Shown here: positions 62,517 through 64,000 of the stretch, one piece after another
Layout of the letters: each line of letters opens with the position of its first letter
Numbering within the stretch: the stretch's first letter is position 1
Assembly (NCBI RefSeq): GCF_014648815.1
Contig: NZ_BMRV01000001.1
Location: 434,001-498,000 of the forward strand
From: Streptomyces flaveolus
Lineage (GTDB): Bacteria; Actinomycetota; Actinomycetes; Streptomycetales; Streptomycetaceae
Reading direction: 5' to 3'
DNA: 64,000 nt
The notes under the pieces: model-generated
Told to the model about the DNA's origin: nothing
What the model saw: the letters and a program-made list of their open reading frames with translations, nothing else
The model's database searches: none
Position numbers and translations under genes: made by a program

Positions 62517-62819
62517 TCCGCCGCCACCGACGGTCCGGTCCGAGGGGCCGTGAGGAGTCCCCGGCGGTCCCGGCCTCCAGGGCTGCCGTCCCGCGGGCCC
62601 CGCTGAGTACCCCGACGGGCGTGCGGGTGACCGGTCGGTGCGGCGCCCCGGTGGGCGCGGCTGCACAGGACTGAGTACCCGTACCTAGCCGAGGAGATGA
62701 GTACGCGCACGGATGGGTCCCGACCTGCGATGACGAGAGAGTGGGGGCACGGAGAGGGGCACGGCTCCGGCACCGGCGACACGGGGCGCCGGAACGGAGC
62801 CGGGCCCGCGATCCGCTCC

Positions 62820-62845
62820 TTCCGCCGGCCGCGGCCGGCGGAAGC
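62820..62845. terminator. 26-base perfect palindrome, probable TetR-gene terminator
   Basis: CTTCCGCCGGCCG and its exact complement abut with no loop. It lies about 140 bases after the TetR stop on the minus strand. Confidence 0.55.
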
Positions 62846-62983
62846 GAGGCACGGGGGATCCCGGGGGACGACCGAGAACGGGGGCCCACGGGGGGACGTA
62901 CGGGGGAGAAGGCGCCGGTCCGACGGTGGCCCGCGGGGGACGCGGCCACCACGGACCGGCGTTCCTCGTGTCCGGCCCGCGTC

Positions 62984-63613
62984 TCAGCGGCAGCCGCTCA
63001 CCCGCCCCTGGAGCAGCCGGGACAGGGCCGCGTGCACGTCGTCGAGGGACCGCTCCGGCTGGAACGACTTCCAGTCCAGCGCCGCCACCAGGACCATGCC
63101 GACCAGCGCGGCGGCGGTCAGCGGCACGTCGATCTCCTCGCTGAACTCGCCGCCGGCCACCCCGTCGCGCAGCACGTCCTCCACCACCGCGACGGCCTGC
63201 TGCCGGACCACCAGGAGCGTCGACTGCCAGGCCCGGTTGGTCCGCCACAGCTCCGCCACGTACAGCTGGGTGAAGGCGGGGTAGCGGTCGATGAAGACCA
63301 GCCCGGCGCGGATCATCGCGTCCAGCGCGTCGACCCGGCCCCGGCCCTCCCGCGCCGTGCGCTCCGCCGCCTCCCGCAGCGAGGCCGTCAGGAGCCCGAC
63401 CCCGTGCCGCAGCAGCTCCTCGAAGAGGACGGACTTGCTGGCGAAGTTGTAGTAGACCGTGCCCTTCGCGACCCCGGCGCGCTCGGCGATCTCGTCCACG
63501 GTGGTGGCGGAGAAGCCCTGCTCGGCGATGAGGGTGACGGCCGCCTCGTAGAGCTTCTGCCGGGTGGCCTCGCGCCGGCTGCTGCCCGGCGAGGCGGTGC
63601 TGCTGCTTTCCAT
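62984..63613 (-). CDS. TetR-family regulator
   Basis: A 209-aa regulator. The N-terminal helix-turn-helix is ATRQKLYEAAVTLIAEQGFSATTVDEIAERAGVAKGTVYYNFASKSVLFEEL. The C-terminal ligand domain is helical. The ATG at 63613 was preferred over an in-frame GTG at 63628; neither has a strong ribosome site. The divergent gene is 186 bases away. Target and ligand are unknown. Confidence 0.93.
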   Translation of the reverse strand: MESSSTASPGSSRREATRQKLYEAAVTLIAEQGFSATTVDEIAERAGVAKGTVYYNFASKSVLFEELLRHGVGLLTASLREAAERTAREGRGRVDALDAMIRAGLVFIDRYPAFTQLYVAELWRTNRAWQSTLLVVRQQAVAVVEDVLRDGVAGGEFSEEIDVPLTAAALVGMVLVAALDWKSFQPERSLDDVHAALSRLLQGRVSGCR

Positions 63614-63799
63614 GGTCCCGATTCTCACAGCACCCTGCCCGGCACGGTGACCGCAGGGCCTGGCGGCTCACCGGCTCCCGAACACACGATCGCATCAAAA
63701 GTCCAGGTCGGAACGGATTGTCAGTGGCATACCGCACGATGGGCACATACGGCACCTCCTGCCGGGGGGTGCCGTCACGGAGACGACAGGAGGATCGTC

Positions 63800-64000
63800 A
63801 TGGCCCACTCGTCCGCAGCCGCCGCCCGGCGGCCCCGCGCAGCCGGCCCTGCCCCCTCACTGAACGGCCCGGCGAGCGACGTGCACCCCGTGCTCCGCCG
63901 GACATCCGCCCCGCCCGCCGCCCTGGACCTGCTCGCCCAGGCCCGCGCCGGACTGGAGGAGGCCGGCGTCCTCGAAACACCGAACGAGCGGTACGCCACG
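63800..64000 (+). CDS. probable SAV_6107-family HEPN protein, 5' part only
   Basis: The frame is open to the right edge (67 codons). AGGAGG lies 7 bases before the ATG. After an Ala/Arg/Pro-rich start, ALDLLAQARAGLEEAGVLETPNERYAT matches the beginning of this actinobacterial HEPN family as I remember it. HEPN proteins include RNases and nucleotidyltransferase partners; the catalytic Rx4-6H motif would be outside the window. Divergent from the TetR gene. Confidence 0.75.
   Translation, partial: MAHSSAAAARRPRAAGPAPSLNGPASDVHPVLRRTSAPPAALDLLAQARAGLEEAGVLETPNERYAT

Larger units (their letters stand above)
62504..62983. other. 480-base intergenic region with TGAGTAC repeats and a palindrome
   Basis: No convincing gene. 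TGAGTAC occurs at 62604-62610, 62672-62678 and 62698-62704; the second is followed by CC-GTACCTA, nearly completing TGAGTACNNGTACTCA. A plus-strand frame from 62697 has GAGGAG touching its ATG and runs antisense through the TetR gene, with Arg/Gly-rich low-complexity sequence, so I do not accept it as a gene. Confidence 0.6.

Noticed and set aside
62697..63284. Plus-strand gene starting at ATG 62697
   Set aside because: The ribosome site touches the ATG, the product is Arg/Gly low complexity, and most of it is antisense to the TetR gene.

Overview
The window is chromosomal DNA of a Streptomyces-type actinomycete. The base composition is very GC-rich and third codon positions are almost always G or C. 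GTG starts are frequent and TTG starts occur. Typical actinobacterial genes are present: a qcrCAB/ctaCDFE respiratory set, DUF-type small proteins, a glkA with its SCO2127-like neighbour, and a MacRS-like two-component system. The gene order matches, from memory, the S. coelicolor interval running roughly from SCO2100 to SCO2160. No tRNA, rRNA, CRISPR array, transposase, integrase or prophage gene was found, so this is core chromosome rather than a mobile island.

Layout. 1-4.2 kb: an anchored exported protein (cut by the edge), a small hypothetical gene, a PfkB-family kinase and a cysteine desulfurase-TusA fusion. 4.5-14 kb: the aerobic respiratory block (ctaC-ctaD-ctaF, an L,D-transpeptidase lipoprotein, a receiver-only protein, ctaE, qcrC-qcrA-qcrB). 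14-19.5 kb: trpD, a SAM-IV riboswitch ahead of a class V desulfurase-like enzyme, and a DASS transporter with glycerate kinase. 19.5-25 kb: an OmpR-type two-component operon, a stand-alone RAM-domain protein, a rhomboid protease, a zinc-ribbon protein and a coiled-coil NYN-nuclease protein. 25-31 kb: two tandem NlpC/P60 hydrolases, a metallopeptidase-like lipoprotein, a GT87 membrane protein and a PimB-like mannosyltransferase. 31-38 kb: an acyl-CoA ligase, metallophosphoesterase, SRPBCC protein, ArsA-like ATPase, SCO2127-like protein and glucokinase. 38-45.4 kb: an endonuclease/phosphatase-fold protein, membrane protein, esterase, acyltransferase, MacSR-like system, phosphofructokinase and D-2-hydroxyacid dehydrogenase. 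45.4-48.9 kb: a fused anthranilate synthase behind a Trp-rich leader peptide and attenuator, divergent from class II DAHP synthase. 49-51.5 kb: bfd and bfr tail to tail, a sulfite oxidase-like protein and endonuclease IV. 51.5-60 kb: a PASTA Ser/Thr kinase, the TPP-riboswitch thiO-thiS-thiG operon, an FAD reductase, an Rv2175c-like DNA-binding protein, thiE and metF. 60-64 kb: a Tyr/Gly/Gln-rich membrane protein, a phytoene-desaturase-like flavoprotein, a TetR regulator and the start of a probable HEPN protein.

How the parts fit. Respiration (bcc-aa3 genes), aromatic supply (DAHP synthase, anthranilate synthase, trpD), envelope and glycolipid synthesis, upper glycolysis (glkA, pfkA), thiamine and one-carbon/sulfur metabolism are interleaved. 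Much of this order parallels the M. tuberculosis block Rv2172c to Rv2202c, which points to an old conserved actinobacterial neighbourhood.

Regulation is unusually readable: SAM-IV and TPP riboswitches, a trp attenuator, an iron box, two adjacent palindromes between bfr and the sulfite oxidase-like gene, TGAGTAC repeats, and a dozen start codons placed 6-8 bases after a TANNNT -10 box, suggesting leaderless mRNAs. A dispersed GC-rich intergenic repeat occurs five times, and a different palindromic repeat sits in frame inside the kinase gene.

Nothing here is clearly a wholly new multi-gene system. The strongest candidates for follow-up are the SAM-IV/hexapeptide/desulfurase unit, the paired palindromes at 49.85 kb, the TGAGTAC cluster at 62.6 kb and the dispersed repeats.
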